DNA of 64,000 bases from Planctomyces sp. SH-PL62 (GTDB lineage Bacteria; Planctomycetota; Planctomycetia; Planctomycetales; Planctomycetaceae), in contig CAMDEA010000001.1 of NCBI GenBank assembly GCA_945893045.1, positions 62,001-126,000 on the forward strand, given 5' to 3'. Under the pieces are notes generated by a model. That model had not been told where the DNA came from and did no database searches. It saw nothing but the letters and a program-made list of their open reading frames with translations. Within the stretch, counting starts at the first letter, position 1; every line of letters starts with the position of its first letter. The translations under genes were made by a program, and so were the position numbers. Shown one piece after another: positions 1 through 7,878 of the stretch.

Positions 1-1238
1 CCGTGGCCACCAATCATCCGCCGCGCGGAGCGTTCCGCGGATTCGGAGCGCCGCAGTCCTTGTTCGCGCTCGAAACACACCTCGACTATTGCGCGGCGAA
101 GCTAGGACTTGATCCGATCGACGTCCGCCGCCGGAACGTGATCCGGCCCGGAGGAACGCTGGCTTGTGGGCAGAACGTGGGTGACGACGCTGCGGTGGGC
201 GAAGTCTTGGAGCGTGCGCTGACCGAGTCGGATTTCGTCGCTCGCCGCCAGGCGTATGCCACGTTCAACCAACGCGCGTCGTCCTCGACAAGCGTGGAAC
301 GATTTCGACGCCGTGGAATCGGGCTGTCGCTGTTCATGCACGGCACCGGACTGAATGGGAATGCGGAGGGCTTCTTCAAGTCGGAAGTGCTGCTGCGTGG
401 CAATTCCGATGGCAAAGTCAGCGTGCTCACCGACCTGATGGAAATCGGACAGGGGACGCAGACGATCGTCGCACAACTGGCGGCGGAAGGGCTGAGGTTG
501 CCCGTCGAGTGGGTTGTGGCCGAGGAGCCGGACACGGCCGTGTCCCCCAATTCCGGTCCGACGGTGGCTTCGCGAACGGCGGCCGTCGTCGGAGGCTTGC
601 TGATCACTGCCGGCCAGCGATTTCGGGCCAAAGTCGAGCACCGATCCGGCGGCCCGATCCTCGATGCGTATGCGTTCCGCTCGGCAGTAGCGGAGCTTGT
701 CTCGCAGGAACCGTTGCAAGTCCGCGTGGCGTATCGCCCGCCGCCGGACTTCCATTGGGACGAAGAGACGCAGCAGGGCGATGCCTATCTGGCTTACACC
801 TGGAGCTGCTGCGTGGTGGCGCTGGAAGTCGACACGCTGACGGGCGAAGTCAAAGTGCTCGACGTCACGGCCGTGCAAGACGTCGGCCGGGTGGTGCATC
901 CACTGTTTGCCACCGGACAAGTCGAAGGGGGAGTGACGCAAGCGCTGGGCTGGGCGCTGATGGAGAATTGCGTGTGGTCCGAGGGAGTGATGAAGAACGC
1001 CAACATGACGGACTACACGATCCCCACCGCGATGGATGTCCCGCCCATGCGAGTCGTGTTCCTGGAACACCCACATCCGCGATTTCCGCACGGCGCGAAA
1101 GGGCTGGGGGAACTTCCCGCCGAAGGTCCGGCTCCCGCCGTGGCGAACGCATTGCGTCAGGCGTTGGGGATTCACTTCGACCGTGTCCCCATCACGCCAG
1201 AAATCATTCTGCCCGCCTGGGAGGACCGACAATCATGA
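1..1238 (+). CDS. Xanthine dehydrogenase family, molybdopterin-binding large subunit (5' partial)
   Basis: This is the C-terminal part of a molybdenum hydroxylase large subunit, the subunit that holds the Mo-pterin cofactor and oxidises purines, aldehydes or similar substrates. The visible 411 residues begin just before GAFRGFGAPQ, a hallmark of the family that normally lies in the middle of the protein, so the start lies upstream of the window. Further marks are the TDLMEIGQGTQT segment, SPNSGPTVASR, and GLGELPAEGPAPAVANA near the C-terminus, where the catalytic Glu of the family normally sits. The stop overlaps the next start (ATGA at 1235-1238), so the gene is coupled to the 2Fe-2S and FAD subunit genes that follow. 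The family is clear; the substrate cannot be read from the sequence. Confidence 0.9.
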   Translation, partial: VATNHPPRGAFRGFGAPQSLFALETHLDYCAAKLGLDPIDVRRRNVIRPGGTLACGQNVGDDAAVGEVLERALTESDFVARRQAYATFNQRASSSTSVERFRRRGIGLSLFMHGTGLNGNAEGFFKSEVLLRGNSDGKVSVLTDLMEIGQGTQTIVAQLAAEGLRLPVEWVVAEEPDTAVSPNSGPTVASRTAAVVGGLLITAGQRFRAKVEHRSGGPILDAYAFRSAVAELVSQEPLQVRVAYRPPPDFHWDEETQQGDAYLAYTWSCCVVALEVDTLTGEVKVLDVTAVQDVGRVVHPLFATGQVEGGVTQALGWALMENCVWSEGVMKNANMTDYTIPTAMDVPPMRVVFLEHPHPRFPHGAKGLGELPAEGPAPAVANALRQALGIHFDRVPITPEIILPAWEDRQS

Positions 1239-1729
1239 GCGAGCGAACGACCATCCGATTCACCTTGAACGGTCACGCGGTGGAAGTGTCCGCGCCCCCG
1301 ATGCAGCGATTGTTGGACGTGCTCCGCGAAACTTGTGGGTTGACCGGCGCGAAGAACGGTTGCGGTGAAGGAGACTGCGGTGCCTGCACGGTGCTTGTGG
1401 ATGGCATCGCGGTCGTCTCTTGTCTAGTTCCCGTCATTCAGATCGACGGCGCAGAGATCCGCACAGTCGAAAGTCTCGCCCAGGGGGACTGCCTGCATCC
1501 GCTTCAGCAAGCGTTTCTGGAACGAGATGGCACTCAGTGTGGGAGCTGTGCCTCGGGTTTTCTGATGACCGCCTGCTCGCATCTGGAACACGGCGGAGAC
1601 ACCAGCGATGCAGAACTCCGCGCCGCGCTGTCGGGAGTCCTGTGTCGCTGCACCGGCTACAACCGAGTCCTCGAAGCGGTGCAACAAGCGGCGGAAGGAG
1701 CAGGCCATCATGCCGGCGATCGTCTCTGA
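1235..1729 (+). CDS. Xanthine dehydrogenase family 2Fe-2S subunit
   Basis: This 164-residue protein is the electron-transfer subunit of the molybdenum hydroxylase, with two [2Fe-2S] clusters. The N-terminal plant-type ferredoxin fold has the CGEGDCGACTVLVDG cluster motif. The C-terminal helical domain has QCGSCASGF and LCRCTGYNRV. Length is normal for separately encoded small subunits. The ATG overlaps the stop of the large subunit by four bases, and the 3' end overlaps the FAD subunit gene by about 20 bases. All three subunits should therefore be made from one transcript. Confidence 0.94.
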   Translation: MSERTTIRFTLNGHAVEVSAPPMQRLLDVLRETCGLTGAKNGCGEGDCGACTVLVDGIAVVSCLVPVIQIDGAEIRTVESLAQGDCLHPLQQAFLERDGTQCGSCASGFLMTACSHLEHGGDTSDAELRAALSGVLCRCTGYNRVLEAVQQAAEGAGHHAGDRL

Positions 1730-2603
1730 TCATCGAGTCCACACGCCGAGTGACGTGGACGACGCTCTGCGGTTCCTCGCCGATCACCGCGACGAGGGCT
1801 GGCGTCCGCTGGCGGGCGGCACGGATGTCATGGTCGGCATCTACCGCGACCACACCGGTGGTCAGCGCTGGCTCAACCTGTCTCGGCTGCAAGCACCGCT
1901 TGCCGGCATCCGCCGCGAGGACGATCTGATCCGGATCGGAGCCTTGGCCACGATGGCCGATCTGCGGAAGTCTTCGCTACTGGCCGCAGCGTGCCCCTTG
2001 ATCGGTCAGGCGGCCGCCGTGGTGGGAGCGACTCAGGTCCAGAACCGAGCCACGGTCGGAGGGAACATCGTCAACGGCTCACCCGCCGGCGACACGCTGC
2101 CGGTGTGGTTGGCTTTGGATGCCGAACTGGAACTGGCCAGCACGCGCGGCCGTCGGCAAGTTCCCTACGAGCAGTTCATGACCGGATACCGCCGCACGGT
2201 CCTTGAGTCCGACGAGTTGCTCACCGCGATTCTGTTTCGCCCGCGATCGGACGAACGGTTGCGAATGTACTTCCGCAAGGTCGCACCTCGTGCGGCTCAA
2301 GGGATCAGCAAGTTGGTTTTCGCAGCGATCGCGGGATTGGAGGACGGATACTTGCATGAGGTGCGGCTCGCCTTCGGCAGCATGGGGCCGACAACAATTC
2401 GTGCGCGAGCAGCAGAACAACTCGCGGAAGGCAAACCTCCTTCACTGTCGCTCGTCGAAAAAGCGGCTGAAACACTCGCCCGCGACCTTACCCCGATCGA
2501 CGACCATCGCTCGACTGCGGATTATCGCCACCGCGTCGCGAGAAACTTGGTCCGCGAATTTCTCGCCGGCAACCTCGGTGATCATATTCCGGCCGCCCGT
2601 TGA
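1710..2603 (+). CDS. Xanthine dehydrogenase family FAD-binding subunit
   Basis: This 297-residue protein is the flavin subunit that passes electrons from the Fe-S clusters to the acceptor. FAD-binding marks are PLAGGTDVMVG near residue 35 and ATVGGNIVNGSPAGD near residue 110, followed by the CO dehydrogenase flavoprotein C-terminal domain. I chose the ATG at 1710 because GGAAGGAG lies just upstream (about 1693-1700) and the reading frame before it only overlaps the previous gene. Order is Mo subunit, Fe-S, FAD. No XdhC-like maturation gene is visible downstream. Confidence 0.92.
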   Translation: MPAIVSDHRVHTPSDVDDALRFLADHRDEGWRPLAGGTDVMVGIYRDHTGGQRWLNLSRLQAPLAGIRREDDLIRIGALATMADLRKSSLLAAACPLIGQAAAVVGATQVQNRATVGGNIVNGSPAGDTLPVWLALDAELELASTRGRRQVPYEQFMTGYRRTVLESDELLTAILFRPRSDERLRMYFRKVAPRAAQGISKLVFAAIAGLEDGYLHEVRLAFGSMGPTTIRARAAEQLAEGKPPSLSLVEKAAETLARDLTPIDDHRSTADYRHRVARNLVREFLAGNLGDHIPAAR

Positions 2604-2615
2604 TTTTGCAGCGAG

Positions 2616-3206
2616 TCAAGTTGTCGTCGCGCAAGTTCGATGGCGGGGGCGTTCGTTGTCCGCCATCGCATATTCCGTGAGGCGTGCGTCCTTCCCCATC
2701 ACCGTTTCCCACTGGCTTTGAGTGACCTCGTACTTCGCCAGATAGAACGGCCGCGAAATCACGACGCGATGCACGGGGCGCTCGTCCTTGAGTCCCTTGT
2801 CGGAACCCATCAAGAACGAGCCGGCCGGAATCAGCACGAACTCCATCTTCACGCCGTTGCCGAGATCGACGGGGATCTCCTTGTCGAGCAGTGTTGCACT
2901 CGCACCCGTTTTCAACGCCGCGATCACTTCAGCCGACTCGGCACCCGGATCGCGTTTCTGTTGCCGGCGCGGCTCGTCGAGATCGACAGCCGGCGGTACG
3001 CCAGCCACACCATTCAATCGCAGCGCGACTCGGAAGCTCATGTGCGGATGCTGATTCGAGCGCTGCGTGATCCGCATCCCAATCGCCAACGCGAGAGCAT
3101 TCGCCACCACCCAACTCCCCGCCTTGTGGACGAATTGCCGTATCGCGAAACACGAGCGGCGATCGAAGACAAGCCGACTGCCGTTCGCGAGTTTCATGAC
3201 GAGCAT
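2616..3206 (-). pseudogene. Decayed formylglycine-generating-enzyme (SUMF1/FGE-sulfatase) domain fragments
   Basis: The minus-strand frame first shows a worn C-terminal FGE piece (AGSWVVANALALAIG...SFRVAL, about 3020-3125). It then shows a good N-terminal FGE piece (MEFVLIPAGSFLMGSDKG, ERPVHRVVISRPFYLAKYEVT, about 2700-2860). The second domain stops soon after VTQSQWETVMGKD and lacks the whole core and the catalytic Cys region. Another frame just upstream (about 3270-3300) has GLNGFRLVS, another FGE C-terminal signature. The family normally activates sulfatases or acts as a substrate-binding variant. Here the order (C-terminus before N-terminus) and the truncation point to rearranged gene remains. 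A short expressed ORF cannot be excluded. Confidence 0.6.
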
Positions 3207-3420
3207 TCACGCGGAGCGAATTCGCACAACGGTGTGCCCGCGCGACCAGCCGCTGTGTCCTGTCGAGCCGAGATCTCTGCGGGCTTACGAGCCGAAACCC
3301 GTTCAGCCCGGCGACAAATTGTGCTGCGGAACCGGAATTGCTTTGTGACACGAACAGTGCCGACGCGACATCCGCATCCGGTCCATGAAACAAACTCCAG
3401 ACGAGCAAAGGACGAGACTC

Positions 3421-5037
3421 ATGTCAGGAGGCGGCTCCAAACAGTTGTTAATCGCGGTGCTGATTTACCTTCTCGGCCCGGGCTTGGGCGTGCGGACGCT
3501 GAGCGGGGATGACGCTCCGCCCAAGAAGCAGGTGCGGATCGAAGTCTTTGTGCGTCCCGATTCGGAACGCGGTCGCCAATTGTTGGAGCTGCTCAAGAAA
3601 CTGGAACAAGAGCGTTCCGGAATTGCCGTGGTCGAGCGTGACGTCGTCAACGATCAATCCGCTCGCGAGCGGTTCTGGAAGTTGGCGAAGGATCACAGCA
3701 TTGAGAAGGCGGTGGTTCCCGCGTGTTACGTCTGCAACCGTTTTCAGGTCGGCTTTCGCGACGCGGAAACGACCCGACAACAAGTCGATGAGGCGCTGAC
3801 GTTGCAGGCGTTTGTCCGTGAAGGCTGCCCACACTGTCGCGATGCCAAAGCCTTTCTGAGCGGCCTGCAAAAACGCTGGCCAGCCGTCCGAGTGCAACTG
3901 CATGACGTCGTGCAAGACAAAGCCGCTCTGAAACAGATGCAAGATCTGGCGACAAAGCATCGCGTTTCAGCGGCCTCACTGCCGTGCTTCTGGCTGTGTG
4001 GTCGTTTCCTGGTCGGCTACGACACTGATGGCACGACCGGCGAACAACTGGAGCGACTCCTCGAAGATTGTCAGCCGCCACGTGAACTCAATCCCAAACC
4101 TCAACGCGATCCAGGGGTCGGCGTCTTTCGTCGTGAATCGCGAATCCGGCTGGTGTCCTATTCGCCCCACTCAGCGCAGCAAACACCGCTCCCAATTCCT
4201 GACGACGCGCCGCCGGAGGACTCGCCGATTCCAGACGATGGGGATTCGGCTCGACAGGAGACGGGCAAGCTCGCAGGAGTTCCCAATCCGCCACCGGAGG
4301 AAGTGAACCTACCGGTTTTTGGGCACTTGCGCGTGCGCGACGTGGGGTTGCCCGCATTCACGATCGCGATCGGCTTGGTGGATGGCTTCAACCCGTGTGC
4401 GATGTGGGTGCTGATCTTCTTGCTGTCGATCCTGGTCAACATCCGCGACCGCAAGCGAATCGTTTTGATCGCTGGGACGTTCGTGGCCGTCAGCGGTTTG
4501 GCCTATTTCGCATTCATGGCAGCGTGGCTGAACGTGTTCCAGTTGATCGGTCTCGCGCGGCCGGCTCAGGTCACGTTGGGGCTGTTGGCCACCACGATCG
4601 GGCTGATTAGCGTGAAAGATTTCGTGGCCTTCCATCGCGGGATTTCGCTGTCAATCCCGGAGTCCGCCAAGCCCGGCATCTATGCTCGCGTGCGCGGCAT
4701 CGTGCAGGCGAAGTACGTCACTGCGGCCTTGTTCGGTGCGGCGACACTGGCGGTGTTCGTCAACATCGTGGAGATCCTTTGCACGGCGGGACTACCGGCC
4801 CTCTACACACAGATTCTCACGTTGCAGCAACTGCCGACGTGGAAGAACTACCTGTACCTGGGACTCTACAACCTGGCTTACATGTTTGATGACTCAATCA
4901 TGCTGACCATCGCCGTGGTGACGCTTTCGCACCGCAAGATGCAGGAGCGTGAAGGTCGCTGGCTGAAGCTGATCAGTGGAACCGTGATGCTCGGTCTGGG
5001 CCTGACGATGGTCTTTCGGCCCGAATGGCTGAGCTGA
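3421..5037 (+). CDS. Membrane thiol-redox protein: two thioredoxin-like domains fused to a DsbD/CcdA-like membrane domain
   Basis: About 538 residues. A hydrophobic N-terminus (LLIAVLIYLLGPG) is followed by two related thioredoxin/glutaredoxin-like repeats. The second (about residues 125-215) has a redox CxxC (EGCPHCRDA) and later LPCFWLCGRFLVGY. The first (about 35-120) has lost the early CxxC but keeps VPACYVCNRFQVGF at the matching later position. A Pro-rich linker (residues about 240-300) leads to around six membrane segments. GFNPCAMW in the first and EILCTAGLP in a later one supply two membrane Cys, as in DsbD/CcdA electron carriers. I chose the ATG at 3421 because AAAGGACGAG precedes it; an in-frame ATG at 3385 lacks a ribosome site. 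It probably moves reducing equivalents across the membrane; partner unknown. Confidence 0.78.
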   Translation: MSGGGSKQLLIAVLIYLLGPGLGVRTLSGDDAPPKKQVRIEVFVRPDSERGRQLLELLKKLEQERSGIAVVERDVVNDQSARERFWKLAKDHSIEKAVVPACYVCNRFQVGFRDAETTRQQVDEALTLQAFVREGCPHCRDAKAFLSGLQKRWPAVRVQLHDVVQDKAALKQMQDLATKHRVSAASLPCFWLCGRFLVGYDTDGTTGEQLERLLEDCQPPRELNPKPQRDPGVGVFRRESRIRLVSYSPHSAQQTPLPIPDDAPPEDSPIPDDGDSARQETGKLAGVPNPPPEEVNLPVFGHLRVRDVGLPAFTIAIGLVDGFNPCAMWVLIFLLSILVNIRDRKRIVLIAGTFVAVSGLAYFAFMAAWLNVFQLIGLARPAQVTLGLLATTIGLISVKDFVAFHRGISLSIPESAKPGIYARVRGIVQAKYVTAALFGAATLAVFVNIVEILCTAGLPALYTQILTLQQLPTWKNYLYLGLYNLAYMFDDSIMLTIAVVTLSHRKMQEREGRWLKLISGTVMLGLGLTMVFRPEWLS

Positions 5038-5443
5038 CCGCAGTGAAGCAGTGCCGCGGTGGTTCAACGATCGCTTGTTGTCGTCTTCGCCTCGGAACTC
5101 TGACAACCGCTCATGCAAGTTGCCGGAGAGCCGATTGCAAGTCGCGCCAATTCGCGCGCGGAGTGGTCGCTTTTCGCACGAACGATGATCGTTGACCGCA
5201 AGAACTCGTGCTGTTTGGCCGCTTCGGCGGGGCGCGCTCCCTGAGTGACGGTCGTGCAACAATTCGGCACGTCGATTGCAAACTCGATCCGAATTTCATG
5301 GAAGGGCATCCAGGCTACGAAGAGAGCGCAATTCCGAGATATCGCTGCCCAAGCCGGGGACGGCAAAAAAGAAACCGGCGACGCCTCGCAAAGCGAAACG
5401 GAGATGACTGTTTTGAATCGATGACTCAGTAGGGGGCGGAATC
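5038..5443. other. 406-base gap with no convincing gene
   Basis: The gap lies between the thiol-redox membrane protein and the HtrA gene. It holds no ORF with recognisable similarity, and I see no tRNA or repeat. It must contain the promoter of the downstream HtrA gene, but I cannot pick it out with confidence. A minus-strand frame across 5064-5366 stays open but has no family features. Confidence 0.5.
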
Positions 5444-6979
5444 ATGTTTGGTCTGACGAAACACGCGAGCGTTTGGTTTTCCATCGTGGCGACGCTGGTT
5501 GTTGCCTCACAGTTCGGCGGCAACGTGGCGGCTGAAGATCCGCCGAAGTTCTCGCTCAAATTGGGGGATCAGGAGAAGTTCTCGCTCAACGTGGCGGTGA
5601 ATCAGGCTCAGAATTTGTCGCAAGCGTTTCAGAAGGCGGCGAAGTCGGTGCGACCGGCCGTGGTGAGCGTCAGTTCGGTGCGCAAGATGGCCGCCAGAGG
5701 ACGCGGACGCTCGCAGCCGGAACTGCCCGATGAGTTGCGGCGATTCTTTGGCGAAGATCCCTTTGAGAAGTTCTTTCAATTTCCCTTCGGGCCGGATTCC
5801 GGGGGCGAGCAGCAATCGATCGGAAGCGGCGTGATCGTGCGGGAGAACGGCTACCTCGTGACAAATCACCACGTCGTGCGCGGTGCGGACGAGTTGACCG
5901 TGACGCTGGCGGATAAACGACAACTCACTGCCACAGTGGTCGGGGTCGATCAGCGCACCGATTTGGCGGTGCTCAAGATCAACGCGACTGGGTTATCGCC
6001 GGCCGTGCTGGGAGATTCGGATCAGCTTGAGGTCGGCGAGTGGGTCGTCGCGATCGGCAGTCCACTCGGTTTCGATCAGACGGTGACAGCGGGGATCATC
6101 AGCGCCGTTGGCCGGCAGGTCAGCGTGACTCAGGGAGGCTACGAGGACTTTTTGCAAACCGACGCTGCGATCAATCCTGGCAACAGCGGCGGCCCGCTGG
6201 TCAATCTGCGCGGTGAGGTGATCGGCATCAATACGGCGATCGCATCGCGCACCGGCGGGTACATGGGGATCGGATTCGCGATCCCGGCCAAGATCGTCAA
6301 ATCGGTCGTCGATCAAATCCTGACCAGCGGCAAGGTCACGCGCGGACGGATCGGGGCGATGATTCAAGACCTCACGCCCGAACTGGCGGAATCGTTCGGT
6401 TACAAGCAGTCCGGTGGAGCGTTGATCGGCGATGTGGTCCCCGACAGTCCCGCAGCGAAGGCGGGTCTGAAGGCCGGCGACATCGTGGTCAAGTTCCAGG
6501 GTCGCGAAGTGAAATCCGCCGGTGAGTTCCGCAATGCCGTCGCGGCGACCTCTCCGGGAACGAAGGCGACCATCGACATCTTTCGTGACGGCAAACTGCA
6601 AACCGTCCGCATCGAGACCGACCTCCTGAGCGACCGCGACGAGCAATCACCCGCTGGCGAGGAATCACCAGCATCGGGGCGTTTCGGCTTCTCGGTGCGA
6701 ACGCTCACGCCCGAACTCGCCGCTCAATTGAGTCTGAAAGAAGGGACCAAAGGAGTCGTGGTCACGTCAGTGCAATCCGGCAGCGTCGCTTCGCGAGCCG
6801 GCGTGAAGGCCAACGACGTGATCGTCGCCGTCGGAGACAAGGACGTTCAGACCGCTGACGAATTCCATGCGGCGATGAAGTCCGTCAAACCAGAACAGGG
6901 AGTTCGACTGCGGTTGATTCGTGAGGGAGCGCGGCTGTTCCTGTTCTTCCGCGGCACCGAACCTGGAACGCCACGCTGA
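5444..6979 (+). CDS. HtrA/DegP-family periplasmic serine protease with two PDZ domains
   Basis: This 511-residue protease degrades or refolds damaged envelope proteins. A signal peptide (hydrophobic core IVATLVVASQFGG) ends near AAED. The trypsin-like domain has the full triad: His143 in TNHHVV, Asp173 in RTDLAVLKI, and Ser248 in NPGNSGGPLV. Two PDZ domains follow: about residues 300-390, with SGGALIGDVVPDSPAAKAGLKAGD, and 410-505, with GVVVTSVQSGSVASRAGVKANDV. Length and layout match DegP/MucD proteins. It opens a same-strand run of small membrane protein, TPR-like, pcm and CBS genes that looks stress related. Confidence 0.95.
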   Translation: MFGLTKHASVWFSIVATLVVASQFGGNVAAEDPPKFSLKLGDQEKFSLNVAVNQAQNLSQAFQKAAKSVRPAVVSVSSVRKMAARGRGRSQPELPDELRRFFGEDPFEKFFQFPFGPDSGGEQQSIGSGVIVRENGYLVTNHHVVRGADELTVTLADKRQLTATVVGVDQRTDLAVLKINATGLSPAVLGDSDQLEVGEWVVAIGSPLGFDQTVTAGIISAVGRQVSVTQGGYEDFLQTDAAINPGNSGGPLVNLRGEVIGINTAIASRTGGYMGIGFAIPAKIVKSVVDQILTSGKVTRGRIGAMIQDLTPELAESFGYKQSGGALIGDVVPDSPAAKAGLKAGDIVVKFQGREVKSAGEFRNAVAATSPGTKATIDIFRDGKLQTVRIETDLLSDRDEQSPAGEESPASGRFGFSVRTLTPELAAQLSLKEGTKGVVVTSVQSGSVASRAGVKANDVIVAVGDKDVQTADEFHAAMKSVKPEQGVRLRLIREGARLFLFFRGTEPGTPR

Positions 6980-7047
6980 GACAGGTCGTTTCCGGAGTGT
7001 TGAATGGAGTTCGTTCTTGATGAGTCGCGATCAGGACAAATACCAGC

Positions 7048-7494
7048 ATGAAACATTCTCTTCCTTCGTCAACCTGGGTTTTCGTGGGTGCCGCCGCCGC
7101 TTTCGGGACGACGATCGTCGGCAGCCTGATCGGCTCCGCTCTCGAAGGCCCACTCGGTGGTCCAGTTGTCTCTTGGGAGATGGCTCCACTCGTTGTCGGT
7201 GTGCTCGCAACTGTCGGCGGTGCCTTCGTTGGCCCGCTGTCGAGGTGGGGAGGGACTTGGCGTCGTGGCCTGATGATCGGAACTGGGGTGCATTCTCTAA
7301 TTTTTGGGGCGTTACTGATTCAGACGATGGGACTGCACCACCCGCGGGCAGTCCTCTGTTGGGTGACGACCACGGGAGTCCTGGCGGGGGCGATCGCCGG
7401 ATCACTTTGTGGGTCATGGCGGTCTCCGATCGTCAAGAAGAGCGAGGCCAGTCGCCGCAACGGGGACAATGGCCAACCGGTCGGTGTCGGTTGA
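7048..7494 (+). CDS. Hypothetical four-helix membrane protein (148 aa)
   Basis: I do not recognise a family. The protein has four hydrophobic stretches rich in Gly and Ala (starting at WVFVGAAAAFG, APLVVGVLATVGG, GLMIGTGVHSLIFG and VTTTGVLAGAIAG) and a basic, polar C-terminal tail (KKSEASRRNGDN), so it should be an inner-membrane protein. It sits 68 bases after the HtrA gene and before a second small membrane protein that also ends in a basic tail. The two may be a functional pair, but this rests only on position and general shape. Confidence 0.55.
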   Translation: MKHSLPSSTWVFVGAAAAFGTTIVGSLIGSALEGPLGGPVVSWEMAPLVVGVLATVGGAFVGPLSRWGGTWRRGLMIGTGVHSLIFGALLIQTMGLHHPRAVLCWVTTTGVLAGAIAGSLCGSWRSPIVKKSEASRRNGDNGQPVGVG

Positions 7495-7551
7495 CTTCGT
7501 TGTTAGACGGTTCCAAAGGCAGTCATTCAGTCTGCCATGAAAGGGCGAATC

Positions 7552-7815
7552 ATGAATGACCGCAACACAGACCATTGGCGATGGGTCACTGCATACCTCT
7601 GTCTTGGTGGCTCGTTCACGTTCATCGTCACGAACATCCTCGAAGAGCCATTGGGGGAGTTCTTCTTCGTTGGAAAAGTCAGTCTGGCTGCGGCTGCTGG
7701 TTTTCTCATCGTTGGAGCATTGCTCCTTTCGCCGCTGAGTCGGCGAAGAGCCACCAGTGGTGATCGCCAGAGCGAAAGTGAGCCAGTGAAGCCAAACCAG
7801 CGGTGCAGTGAGTAG
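7552..7815 (+). CDS. Small hypothetical membrane protein (about 87 aa)
   Basis: I do not recognise a family. Two hydrophobic segments are visible (YLCLGGSFTFIVTNIL and VSLAAAAGFLIVGALLL), then a basic tail (SRRRATSGDRQSESEP). The start at 7552 is preferred over an in-frame ATG at 7537 because AAGGGCG lies just upstream of it. It is on the same strand as its neighbours, with gaps of about 60 bases on each side, so cotranscription is likely but not shown. Confidence 0.5.
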   Translation: MNDRNTDHWRWVTAYLCLGGSFTFIVTNILEEPLGEFFFVGKVSLAAAAGFLIVGALLLSPLSRRRATSGDRQSESEPVKPNQRCSE

Positions 7816-7878
7816 GAACCAGAGTGTGTGCTGTATTGGATCGGTGCTGCTGTTCTCATCACTCCGAAGGGTACTTCC

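Noticed and set aside
102-1232. Long open frame opposite the molybdenum hydroxylase subunit
   Set aside because: It is a shadow of a confident family member in the other strand, with no recognisable motifs and unlikely composition.
3385-3420. Upstream ATG of the thiol-redox membrane protein
   Set aside because: There is no ribosome site before it, while the ATG at 3421 has AAAGGACGAG at a good distance and begins close to the signal-like segment.
5064-5366. 100-codon minus-strand frame before the HtrA gene
   Set aside because: It has no family features, no clear ribosome site and ordinary gap composition.
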